Positions 4,681 through 11,788 of a stretch of DNA of 12,733 bases are shown one piece after another. Within the stretch, counting starts at the first letter, position 1; the number at the start of each line of letters is the position of its first letter. A model generated the notes under the pieces. It saw only the letters and a list, made by a program, of their open reading frames with translations. It was not told the origin of the DNA and did no database searches. The position numbers were made by a program, and so were the translations under genes. Origin of the DNA: DAOTEJ01 sp035454085 (GTDB lineage Bacteria > Pseudomonadota > Gammaproteobacteria > Burkholderiales > Burkholderiaceae_F); assembly GCA_035454085.1 (NCBI GenBank), contig DAOTEJ010000077.1, positions 1 through 12,733 on the forward strand. The letters run 5' to 3'.

Positions 4681-7536
4681 CTAGCTGCAGTGCCCCGTGT
4701 AGCCGCAGGCGGTGCAGAACTCGCAGCCGTCGCGCTTGATCACGGCCGCCGCGCCGCAGTTGGGGCAGGTCTTGCCCTTGACCGGGGCGGTCTCGTTCTG
4801 AATCACCTTCACGGCATCGGGCAGGGCCAGGATGCCCGCCGACTGAATCGCGCGGCCCTCGTCGTCGAGGATGCCCAGCACCTTGTAGCGGTGCAGGAGC
4901 AGCGCGGCGATGTAGGCCACCGTGCTGGGGTAGAGCGAGCTCTTGTCGCCGCCCGGCACCGCCGCCCAGAACTCGCCGTTCTGCTCGCCGAAGTTGAGCA
5001 GCTTGCGCAGCTTCATGCCGATCCAGTTGGCGTCGACCACGCGCATGTCGAGCGAGAGCAGCTTGCACAGGCCGTCGAGCGGGCGCGGGTACTCGCCCGC
5101 GAGCCAGATCGAGTAGGGTCGGCGGCTGCCATCCGGCAGGTGCAGTTCCTTCACGCCCAGCACGAAGTCGTCACCGGTGTTCGGGTTCTCGATGTCCACC
5201 GTCCAACTCATCGTGCCCAGCGGCCCGGCCTTGGGCTCCTTCTTGGAAAAGAGCGCATCCAGCACCGGCGTGGGCTCGCCGCCCATGTTCTCGAAGGCGC
5301 CCAGACGGTCGCAGCGCCAGCGCACGATGTTGGCGAAGGCCGAGACCACGCCGTTCTGCCAGGTCGGGTCTCCGCCCGGCGGGAAGGGGATCGTGAAGCC
5401 CTGCTCGTCGCGCGACTTGGCCAGCGCCTCGAGCTTCATCTTCAGCCAGGCGCGGTCCTCGGAGCGCATGTCCATCGACAGCGACTTGGCGATCGCGCCC
5501 AGGCCGCGTGGCTGCTCGGCGCCGTTGACCCAGACCTCGAAGGGCCGTGCGGGCTCGCCCACCTGACCGATGAAGATCGCGAAATTTTCGTGGCGCGATG
5601 GGATCTCGACCATGTAGGTCCAGGCCATGTTGCCTTCGGACAGGTCGGGCCGGCCCGGCCACTTGAGGCTGGCCAGCGCGGGCTGCGGGGTCGAGTCGAG
5701 GCGCACCCGGCGGTCGGGATCGTCCTGCAGGTCCTGGGGCGTCGACTGCGGCGTGGCGGCGGGCTCGGACTTGACCTCGAGCACCGAGCCGATCACGTTG
5801 TTCGGCCGGTAGGTGGTGATGCCCTTGAGCCCCGACCTCCAGGCCTCGAGGTACAGCTTGCGGAAGTCGTCGAAGGGGTAGTCCTCGGGCACGTTCACGG
5901 TCTTGCTGATCGCCGAGTCCACATAGGGCTGGACCGCGGCGATCATCTTCATGTGGTCGAGCGCGCCCATCTCGAGCGCGTGCACGAAGGACGCCGGCAG
6001 GTGCTCGACGTCGCCGCCCATGCGGCGGTAGAGCCGATAGGCGTAGTCCTCCACGGCGTACTCCTGCTTGGTGCCGTCGGGCATGCGCTTCTTGCGGATG
6101 TAGGTCCACGAAAACGTGGGCTCGATGCCGCCCGAGGCATTGGCCGCGAAGGCGAGCGAGATCGTGCCCGTGGGGGCGATCGACAGCAGGTGCGAGTTGC
6201 GCAGGCCGTGCGCGCGGATCTTGCGCTTCAGGTCCTCGGGCAGCCGGCTTGCGCAGTGCGGCTCGGCCAGGAACTTGTCGGCGTCGAACAGCGGGAAGGG
6301 GCCCTTCTCCTGGGCGAGTTCGCAGGAGGCGTCGTAGGCCGCGTCGCGCATCTCGCGGGCGATGTTGCCGGCCATGGCGCGCGCCTCGGCGGTGTCGTAG
6401 CGCAGGCCCAGCATGATCAGCGTGTTGCCCAGGCCGGTGAAGCCCAGGCCGACGCGGCGCTTGGCCGCGGCCTCGGCCTCCTGCTCGGGCAGGGGCCAGA
6501 GGGTGGCGGCGAGCACGTTGTCGAGCGCGCGGATCGAGACCTTCACCACCTCTCGGAACTTGGCGAAGTCGAAGGCCGGCTGCTCGCCGAAGGGGTCGAG
6601 CACGAAGCGCGTGAGGTTGACCGAGCCCAGGCAGCAGCAGCCGTAGGGCGGCAGGGGCTGCTCGCCGCAGGGATTGGTGGCCGAGATGCGTTCGCAGTAG
6701 GAGAGGTTGTTGTCGGCATTGATGCGGTCGACGAACACCACGCCGGGTTCGGCGTGGCTGTAGGTCGACTGCATGATCTGGTCGAACAGTTCGCGGGCGG
6801 GGACGCGACGGTAGACCCAGGTGCCGTCGGCGCGGCGGTAGGCGCTCTCCCGGTCGAAGGGCTCGGCGGGGTGCCAGAGCTCGACCTGCTCGTCCTTGTC
6901 CACCGCACTCATGAATGCATCGGTGACCGCGACGCTCATGTTGAAGTTGCTCAGCGAGCCGTCGCGCTTGGCGTGGATGAAGTCCTCCACGTCGGGGTGG
7001 TCGCAACGGATCATCCCCATCTGCGCGCCGCGCCGCGCCCCGGCCGACTCGAGGGTCTCGCAGCTCTTGTCGAACACGCGCATGTAGCTCAGCGGGCCGC
7101 TGGCGCGCGAGTGCGTGCCCTTGACCAGGGCGCCCTTGGGGCGGATGGCCGAGAAGTCGTAGCCCACGCCGCCACCGCGCCGCATGGTCTCGGCGGCCTG
7201 GTTGAGCGCCTTGTAGATCGAGGGCAGGCCGTTGCCCTCGCCGCTGATGGCGTCGCCCACCGGCTGCACGAAGCAGTTGATCAGGGTGGCGGCGATCTCG
7301 GTGCCGGCGGCGCTGTTGACGCGGCCGCCGGGAATGAAGCCGTCGGTCATCGCCTGGTGGAAGCGGCGCTCCCAATCGGCGCGCAACTCGGGCTTCTCGA
7401 CGGAGGCGAGCCCGCGCGCCACGCGGGACCGCACCTCGTCAACCGTCTTTTCGCCGCCCTTGGCGTACTTCTCGATGAGCACGTCGATCGAGATCGGCTG
7501 CTCGTCCACGAGCAGCTGGGCCTTGTCTATCTTCAT
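4681..7536 (-). CDS. nrdJ: Adenosylcobalamin-dependent (class II) ribonucleoside-diphosphate reductase
   Basis: A 951-residue class II ribonucleotide reductase. It makes deoxyribonucleotides with or without oxygen, using a thiyl radical generated from adenosylcobalamin. The 10-stranded barrel spans about residues 1-590. The radical cysteine is Cys290 in NPCGE, with partners Asn288 and Glu292. The redox pair is Cys88 (INCFVQ) and Cys301 (GCCCLG), with the same 11-residue gap as the T. maritima enzyme. PTGTIS (455-460) is the phosphate-binding motif. A Pro/Gln-rich linker (about 590-620) leads to two similar TSCPD-type domains (about 637-745 and 775-890). A C-terminal zinc-ribbon-like segment follows, with cysteines 924, 927, 938, 941, 944 and 950. 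The ATG at 7536 has AGGAG 5 bases upstream; an in-frame ATG at 7566 has none. The length is normal for proteobacterial NrdJ. Paired NrdR-like boxes lie upstream. Confidence 0.95.
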   Translation of the reverse strand: MKIDKAQLLVDEQPISIDVLIEKYAKGGEKTVDEVRSRVARGLASVEKPELRADWERRFHQAMTDGFIPGGRVNSAAGTEIAATLINCFVQPVGDAISGEGNGLPSIYKALNQAAETMRRGGGVGYDFSAIRPKGALVKGTHSRASGPLSYMRVFDKSCETLESAGARRGAQMGMIRCDHPDVEDFIHAKRDGSLSNFNMSVAVTDAFMSAVDKDEQVELWHPAEPFDRESAYRRADGTWVYRRVPARELFDQIMQSTYSHAEPGVVFVDRINADNNLSYCERISATNPCGEQPLPPYGCCCLGSVNLTRFVLDPFGEQPAFDFAKFREVVKVSIRALDNVLAATLWPLPEQEAEAAAKRRVGLGFTGLGNTLIMLGLRYDTAEARAMAGNIAREMRDAAYDASCELAQEKGPFPLFDADKFLAEPHCASRLPEDLKRKIRAHGLRNSHLLSIAPTGTISLAFAANASGGIEPTFSWTYIRKKRMPDGTKQEYAVEDYAYRLYRRMGGDVEHLPASFVHALEMGALDHMKMIAAVQPYVDSAISKTVNVPEDYPFDDFRKLYLEAWRSGLKGITTYRPNNVIGSVLEVKSEPAATPQSTPQDLQDDPDRRVRLDSTPQPALASLKWPGRPDLSEGNMAWTYMVEIPSRHENFAIFIGQVGEPARPFEVWVNGAEQPRGLGAIAKSLSMDMRSEDRAWLKMKLEALAKSRDEQGFTIPFPPGGDPTWQNGVVSAFANIVRWRCDRLGAFENMGGEPTPVLDALFSKKEPKAGPLGTMSWTVDIENPNTGDDFVLGVKELHLPDGSRRPYSIWLAGEYPRPLDGLCKLLSLDMRVVDANWIGMKLRKLLNFGEQNGEFWAAVPGGDKSSLYPSTVAYIAALLLHRYKVLGILDDEGRAIQSAGILALPDAVKVIQNETAPVKGKTCPNCGAAAVIKRDGCEFCTACGYTGHCS

Positions 7537-7693
7537 GGAGTCTCCTGGCGCGAAGCACCCCGGCACAGGGCGGGGCGCGGCGTAATGTCTGGTCGTTCAA
7601 GCGGGCAGTATAGGAGGCCGCATCGGCACCGGCCCGGCGCCATCGCGGAGCGCGGCACCGAACCGACGATCGGCAGACCGGATTTGACCTGGG

Positions 7694-7739
7694 GCACAAT
7701 ATGTCGATGCGGCGACGCTGGTTTCACTACATATAGTAG
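7694..7739. promoter_or_regulatory. Tandem NrdR-box-like sites between nrdJ and the cysB-like gene
   Basis: Positions 7724-7739 (TCACTACATATAGTAG) match the NrdR palindrome consensus ACACTATATATAGTGT at 12 of 16 positions. Positions 7694-7709 (GCACAATATGTCGATG) match at about 9 of 16. The centres are 30 bp apart, close to three helical turns, as expected for NrdR boxes that work in pairs. NrdR represses ribonucleotide reductase operons when ATP/dATP levels are high. The sites lie 158-203 bp upstream of nrdJ and 66-111 bp upstream of the divergent regulator. A minus-strand -10-like TATACT (7612-7607) without a good -35 is the nearest nrdJ promoter candidate. No cobalamin riboswitch was seen. 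Confidence 0.6.
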
Positions 7740-7804
7740 ATTTCTGCACCCTGCCGGTGCAGCGTCCGCGCCACGGCCGCGACCGCGGCGCAAGGAGAAT
7801 GGAC

Positions 7805-8734
7805 ATGAACCTGCAGCAGTTCCGCTTCCTGCGCGAGATCGCGCGAAGCAAGTTCTCGCTCACCGCGGCCGCGGCCTCGCTGCATACCTCGCAGCCGGCG
7901 ATGTCCAAGGCGATCATCGATCTCGAGGGGGAGCTCGGCGTGCCGGTGCTGGCGCGCCATGGCCGGCGCGTGCTCGGTCTCACCCCTCCGGGACAGCAGG
8001 TGCTGCACGCCGCCGAGGTCATCATGACCGAGGTCGACCGGCTCAAGAAGCTCGCGCGCGACTACGCGGGCTCGCCCGAGGGCACGCTGCGCGTGGCGAC
8101 CACTCACACGCAGGCGCGCTACGCGCTGCCCCGCGTGGTGGGCGAGTTCGCGCGGCGCTATCCCGAGGTCCGGCTCAAGCTGCTCGAGGCCAACCCTGCT
8201 CAGGTAGCCGCGATGCTGGCCAGCGGCGAGGCCGACGTGGGCGTTGCCACCGAGGCCCTGGCCGACGCGCCGGCATTGGCCAGCATCGAGGTCTATCAGT
8301 GGCACCACGCGGCGTGCGTGCCGCCGGGTCATGCGCTGGCGCGTTTTGCCAAGCATCCCGAGCGCCTGGGCCTGAAGGACCTGGCGCGCCACCCGCTCAT
8401 CACCTACGAGGGCCAGTTCGCCGGCCGCAGCAAGATCGACGCGGCCTTCGCCGCCGCGGGGATCGAGCCCAACATCGTGCTCGAGGCGCTCGACGCCGAC
8501 GTGATCAAGACCTACGTGGGCGTGGGCCTGGGGGTGGGCATCGTCGCCGACCTGGCGATCGACCCCGAGCGCGACCGCGTGGTGGCTCTGCCCTGCGGGC
8601 ACCTGTTCGGCACCAACGTGGCGCGGCTCGCGGTCAAGCGCGGCGCCTACCAGCGCGGCTTCGTCTACTCGTTCATCGAGCTGCTCGCACCCGGCTGGGA
8701 CAAGCGCCGCCTGCAGGAAGCCTTCGGCCTCTGA
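7805..8734 (+). CDS. CysB-type LysR-family transcriptional regulator
   Basis: A 309-residue LysR regulator of the CysB/Cbl subfamily. Residues 1-60 are the winged HTH (core AAASLHTSQPAMSKAIIDLE). About 93-300 is the periplasmic-binding-protein-like effector domain. TTHTQARYALP (99-109) is diagnostic of CysB: T100, T102 and Q103 fall at the same numbers as the sulfate/thiosulfate-binding residues of enteric CysB. DADVIKTYVGVGLGVGIVAD is the second CysB signature. CysB proteins activate sulfur-assimilation genes and respond to acetylserine and inorganic sulfur. No cys gene is in this window, so it may be a paralogue that controls the four genes downstream (53-bp gap). The ATG at 7805 is chosen because AAGGAG (7792-7797) is 7 bases upstream; the ATG at 7799 would be only 1 base away. 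It is divergent from nrdJ. Confidence 0.88.
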   Translation: MNLQQFRFLREIARSKFSLTAAAASLHTSQPAMSKAIIDLEGELGVPVLARHGRRVLGLTPPGQQVLHAAEVIMTEVDRLKKLARDYAGSPEGTLRVATTHTQARYALPRVVGEFARRYPEVRLKLLEANPAQVAAMLASGEADVGVATEALADAPALASIEVYQWHHAACVPPGHALARFAKHPERLGLKDLARHPLITYEGQFAGRSKIDAAFAAAGIEPNIVLEALDADVIKTYVGVGLGVGIVADLAIDPERDRVVALPCGHLFGTNVARLAVKRGAYQRGFVYSFIELLAPGWDKRRLQEAFGL

Positions 8735-8787
8735 GTGCGGGCGCGGCTCCGATAGACTGCCGCCACGCCCCGTCCCCGGAGGACACC

Positions 8788-9399
8788 ATGGACACCTTGC
8801 CTGCGCCCGTGCCGATTCACGGGCTCCATCACTACGCCTACCGCTGCCGCGACGCCGAGCAGACCCGCCGCTTCTACGAGGACGTGCTGGGGCTGCCGCT
8901 GTATCACATCATCCAGAGCGACTACGTGCCCTCGACGGGCGAGTACTGCCCCTACACGCACATCTTCTTTCGCCTGCGCGACGGATCGTGCATCGCCTTC
9001 TTCGACCTCGGCGACGACCAGGCCTGCGAGCCCAGCCCGAACACGCCGGCGTGGGTCAACCACATCGCCTTCCGCGTCGACTCGGTCGACGAGCTCGAGC
9101 GCATGAAGGCACGGCTCGAGGCGCACGGCGTGGAGGTGGTGGGCGTGACCGACCACCACATCTTCAAGTCGATCTACTTCTTCGATCCCAATGGCGTGCG
9201 CATCGAACTGTCGGCCCAGCTCGCTTCCGAGATGCAGATGATGGAGGAGAGCAAGAGCACGCACGCCCGGCTGGCCGAGTGGAACGAGCGCAAGCGCGTG
9301 TGGCGCGAACAGCGCGCAGCGGGCGCCGCGCCCGGCGTGCTCACGCCCCAGCGCAACGACCGGCCCGAGGTGGCCGCGCGCAACCAGAACGCGGGATGA
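8788..9399 (+). CDS. VOC-superfamily metalloprotein (glyoxalase/extradiol dioxygenase-like)
   Basis: A 203-residue protein with two beta-alpha-beta-beta-beta modules of the vicinal-oxygen-chelate fold (about 10-75 and 88-145). Members include glyoxalase I, extradiol ring-cleavage dioxygenases and fosfomycin-resistance enzymes. The expected metal ligands are present: His14 or His15 in the first strand (HHYAYR), His92 (VNHIAF) and Glu140 in DPNGVRIEL, with extra histidines at 123-124. A charged helical tail (about 145-180, EMQMMEESK to WREQ) and a disordered end are additions to the core. GGAGG stands 5 bases before the ATG at 8788. It is the first gene of a four-gene unit; its TGA overlaps the next ATG. 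A weak -10-like TAGACT (8753-8758) lies upstream. Sequence alone does not give the substrate. A dioxygenase or a lyase/isomerase are both possible. Confidence 0.85.
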   Translation: MDTLPAPVPIHGLHHYAYRCRDAEQTRRFYEDVLGLPLYHIIQSDYVPSTGEYCPYTHIFFRLRDGSCIAFFDLGDDQACEPSPNTPAWVNHIAFRVDSVDELERMKARLEAHGVEVVGVTDHHIFKSIYFFDPNGVRIELSAQLASEMQMMEESKSTHARLAEWNERKRVWREQRAAGAAPGVLTPQRNDRPEVAARNQNAG

Positions 9400-10382
9400 G
9401 GGTCTGCGTCGTCGGCGCGGGCGGCATCGGCGCGACCCTGGGGGCGCGGCTCGCTCTTGCGGGGCACGAGGTCGGGCTTGTCGCCCGCGGCGCGCATCTC
9501 GCTGCGCTGCAGGAGCAGGGGCTGCGCTTCGTCGACGAGGCTGCGGGTGCGGAACACAGGCTGCGCCTGCGCGCGAGCGCCGAGCCCGCCGAGCTGGGGG
9601 CCCAGGACGTGGTCTTCCTCGCGCTCAAGGCGCACGACATCGGGCCGATGCTCGAGCGCGTCGCGCCGCTGCTGGGGCCGCACACGAGCGTGGTGCCGGC
9701 GATCAACGGCCTGCCCTGGTGGTACTTCCACGGCGTGGGCGGCGCGAACGAGGGGCGCGTGGTGCGCGCACTCGATCCGGCCGGAACGATGTTCGCGGCG
9801 CTCGATCCCGATCGCCTGCTCGGTTGTGTCGTCCACGTGGCGGCCGAGGTGCGCTCGCCCGGCACCGTGCATCACACGGGCGGGCGGCGGCTGATCCTGG
9901 GCGAGCCGCGCGGCGGCAGCACGGCGCGGCTCGAGCGGGTGGCGGCGCTGCTCGCGCAAGCGGGTTTCGAGGCCGAGGCCACGAGCGACATCCGCCTCGC
10001 CGTGTGGACCAAGCTCGTGGGCAACCTCTCGTTCAACCCCGTGGCCGCGCTCACCGGCTACCGCATGGACCAGCTGTGCGCCGACGAGGGGGTGGTGGAA
10101 GTGATCCGCGCCTCGATGCTCGAGGCCATGGCGGTGGCCGAGCACCTAGGCGTGAGGATCCCCATGACGCCCGAGGCGCGCATCGACCTCGCGCGCCAGC
10201 TCGGCGCGGCGCGCATCTCGATGATGCAGGACCTCGAGGCCGGCCGCCGCCTCGAGCTCGGGCCGATCGTCGAGGCGGTGATGGAGCTTGCGCAGGACGC
10301 GGGCCTCGCCATGCCGGTCACCCGTCACGTTCACGCCCTGACTCGCGCCCGTGCGCGCAGCGCAGGCATTGCCCAGCCCTGA
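9396..10382 (+). CDS. Ketopantoate reductase (PanE/ApbA)-family oxidoreductase
   Basis: A 328-residue NADP-dependent reductase. The N-terminal Rossmann domain starts at residue 1 with VVGAGGIGATLG (5-16), and LVARGAHL (28-35) contains the arginine usually used for the NADP phosphate. The C-terminal helical domain carries the family core KLVGNLSFNPVAALTG (206-221), with catalytic Lys206 and nearby Asn210 and Asn214. PanE reduces 2-dehydropantoate to pantoate in CoA synthesis. Here the gene sits between two VOC genes, so it more likely reduces another 2-keto acid as part of the same pathway. A true panE cannot be excluded. The ATGA overlap with the previous gene and the weak ribosome-binding site suggest translational coupling. 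Length is slightly above the family norm of about 300. Confidence 0.87.
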   Translation: MRVCVVGAGGIGATLGARLALAGHEVGLVARGAHLAALQEQGLRFVDEAAGAEHRLRLRASAEPAELGAQDVVFLALKAHDIGPMLERVAPLLGPHTSVVPAINGLPWWYFHGVGGANEGRVVRALDPAGTMFAALDPDRLLGCVVHVAAEVRSPGTVHHTGGRRLILGEPRGGSTARLERVAALLAQAGFEAEATSDIRLAVWTKLVGNLSFNPVAALTGYRMDQLCADEGVVEVIRASMLEAMAVAEHLGVRIPMTPEARIDLARQLGAARISMMQDLEAGRRLELGPIVEAVMELAQDAGLAMPVTRHVHALTRARARSAGIAQP

Positions 10383-10391
10383 AGGAGAACC

Positions 10392-10790
10392 ATGAACAGC
10401 CTGCCGCGCCTGCGCGTCGCCCGCCCGTCGAACAACCTCGAGCGCCTGCTGCCGTTCTACCGCGACGGCCTGGGCTTCGAGGTGATCGGCGGCTTCGAGG
10501 ACCACAACCGCTGGGACGGAATCATGCTGGGCCACCCCGGCTGGCCCTATCACCTGGAGTTCACCCGCCATCACGACGGCGAGGTCGCGCCGCGCGCGCC
10601 CACGCCCGACCACCTGCTGGTCTTCTACATCGAGGACCGCGCCGAGTGGCAGGCGGCGCTGACGCGCATGTTCGAGGCCGGCCAGGCGCAGGTCAGTTCC
10701 GTGAATCCCTATTGGGACGCGCACGGCGCCACCTTCGAGGACCCCGACGGCTACCGCGTGGTGCTCTACCACGGCAGCTGGAGCCGCTGA
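10392..10790 (+). CDS. Small VOC-family protein lacking the usual metal ligands
   Basis: A 132-residue protein of the vicinal-oxygen-chelate superfamily, similar to the YycE-like group. The first module is LRVARPSNNLERLLPFYRDG and the second spans about 73-127, ending DPDGYRVVLYHG (117-128). Two positions normally used as metal ligands are changed: the first-strand histidine is Ala10 (RVARPS), and the C-terminal glutamate of the usual DPDG-x-x-E-L end is Val124. His54, Glu56 (HLEF) and His74 (DHLLVFY) remain. It may bind substrate without metal, or use a different metal site. AGGAG stands 5 bases before the ATG at 10392, and the gene is 9 bp after the PanE-like stop, so it belongs to the same transcript. 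Confidence 0.82.
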   Translation: MNSLPRLRVARPSNNLERLLPFYRDGLGFEVIGGFEDHNRWDGIMLGHPGWPYHLEFTRHHDGEVAPRAPTPDHLLVFYIEDRAEWQAALTRMFEAGQAQVSSVNPYWDAHGATFEDPDGYRVVLYHGSWSR

Positions 10791-10794
10791 GGCC

Positions 10795-11682
10795 ATGAGC
10801 AGCGTCGCCTTCATCGGCCTGGGTGCGATGGGTGCGCCCATGGCCGCTCACCTGCTGGCGGCCGGGCATGCGCTGCGCGTGCATGCGCGCCGTGCCGAGG
10901 CCATGGCACCCCTGATCGAACGCGGCGCGGTGGGCTGCGCCAGCGCGGCCGAGGCTGCGCGCGGCGCCGAGTTCGTGTTCGTGAACGTGACCGCCACGGG
11001 CGACGTGGAGCAGGTCCTGTTCGCCGCGGACGGCGTGGCTGCTGGCGCTGCGCCGGGCACCGTGGTGATCGACCACAGCACGATCAGCGCTCCGGCCACG
11101 CGCGGCTTCGCCGCCCGCCTCGTGGCGCAGGGTGTTCAGTTGCTCGACGCGCCGGTCTCGGGCGGCGTGAAGGGCGCGCAGGCGGCGAGCCTGAGCATCA
11201 TGGTGGGCGGAGACGACGCGGCGCTCGCGCGTGCGCGGCCGCTGCTCGAGTGCCTGGGCAAGACCATCACCCACATCGGCCCCTCGGGGGCGGGCCAGGT
11301 GGCCAAGGCCTGCAATCAGATCGTGCAGGTGGTGAACATTCAGGGCATCGCTGAAGCCATGCTCTTCGCCAGCGCGCAGGGCGTGGATACGCAACGCGTG
11401 CTCTCGGCCCTGGCGGCGGGCTTTGCGGGCAGCCGCATGCTCGACCTCATGGGTCCGAAGATGGTGGCGCGCGACTTCGCGGCCGGCATCGAGTCGCGCC
11501 TGCACCAGAAGGACTACGGCCTGATCGTCGACATGGCGCGCGAGCTGAACCTGGGCCTGCCTGCCGTGGCGCTGGTGGCGCAGCAGCTCAATGCGCTGGC
11601 GGGGCAGGGCGGCAGTCGCCTCGACACGAGCGCCTTGCTCAAGGTGCTGGAAGCCGCCAACGGCCGCGCCGATCCCGCTTGA
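10795..11682 (+). CDS. NAD(P)-dependent beta-hydroxyacid dehydrogenase (HIBADH/GarR family)
   Basis: A 295-residue dehydrogenase of the 3-hydroxyisobutyrate / tartronate-semialdehyde reductase family. The N-terminal Rossmann signature is FIGLGAMGAPMAAHLL (6-21). The substrate-binding motif is DAPVSGG (118-124). The catalytic lysine is Lys171 in GQVAKACNQ, with Asn174 four residues on in the usual spacing, and LHQKDYG (236-242) is the conserved cofactor/substrate loop. The family oxidises or reduces 3-hydroxyacids against semialdehydes. Candidates are 3-hydroxyisobutyrate, tartronate semialdehyde, glyoxylate or succinic semialdehyde; the exact substrate is not decided by these motifs. It is the last gene of the unit, only 4 bp after the second VOC gene, with a weak GAGG as ribosome-binding site. 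Confidence 0.9.
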   Translation: MSSVAFIGLGAMGAPMAAHLLAAGHALRVHARRAEAMAPLIERGAVGCASAAEAARGAEFVFVNVTATGDVEQVLFAADGVAAGAAPGTVVIDHSTISAPATRGFAARLVAQGVQLLDAPVSGGVKGAQAASLSIMVGGDDAALARARPLLECLGKTITHIGPSGAGQVAKACNQIVQVVNIQGIAEAMLFASAQGVDTQRVLSALAAGFAGSRMLDLMGPKMVARDFAAGIESRLHQKDYGLIVDMARELNLGLPAVALVAQQLNALAGQGGSRLDTSALLKVLEAANGRADPA

Positions 11683-11695
11683 GGCTGCGCAGGCC

Positions 11696-11719
11696 GCGCC
11701 CGGCCCTCAGCCGGGGCGC
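11696..11719. terminator. Possible hairpin after the four-gene unit
   Basis: GCGCCCGGC (11696-11704) pairs with GCC-GGGGCGC (11710-11719) with one bulged G and a 5-base loop, 13 bases after the dehydrogenase stop. There is no T-run, so intrinsic termination is doubtful. Confidence 0.35.
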
Positions 11720-11748
11720 AGGCTTGCCGCCGGAACACGCCGGCAGAC

Positions 11749-11770
11749 AGTGGCGGCAGAGTGGCGGCAG
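11749..11770. repeat. 11-bp tandem direct repeat
   Basis: AGTGGCGGCAG occurs twice head to tail (11749-11759 and 11760-11770) in the short gap between convergent genes. It looks like a local slippage duplication with no evident function. Confidence 0.6.
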
Positions 11771-11788
11771 CCGCTTGGCCTTTCCGCC

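Noticed and set aside
5171..7375. A second long minus-strand frame overlapping nrdJ
   Set aside because: Arg/Ala/Pro-rich frame-shifted shadow of nrdJ with no domain or ribosome-binding site.
7537..7804. Cobalamin riboswitch upstream of the B12-dependent reductase
   Set aside because: No B12-box-like conserved core was found on the minus strand; NrdR-like sites explain the region better.
4465..9399. A plus-strand open frame of more than 1,600 codons running opposite nrdJ and into the first VOC gene
   Set aside because: Opposite nrdJ it is the complement of a well-recognised conserved protein and has low-complexity His/Arg/Gly-rich composition. Only its last part (from 8788) is a real gene. 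Long antisense frames are common at this G+C content.
11749..11770. The 11-bp tandem repeat as a CRISPR or attachment site
   Set aside because: Two abutting copies with no spacer, no cas gene and no integrase.
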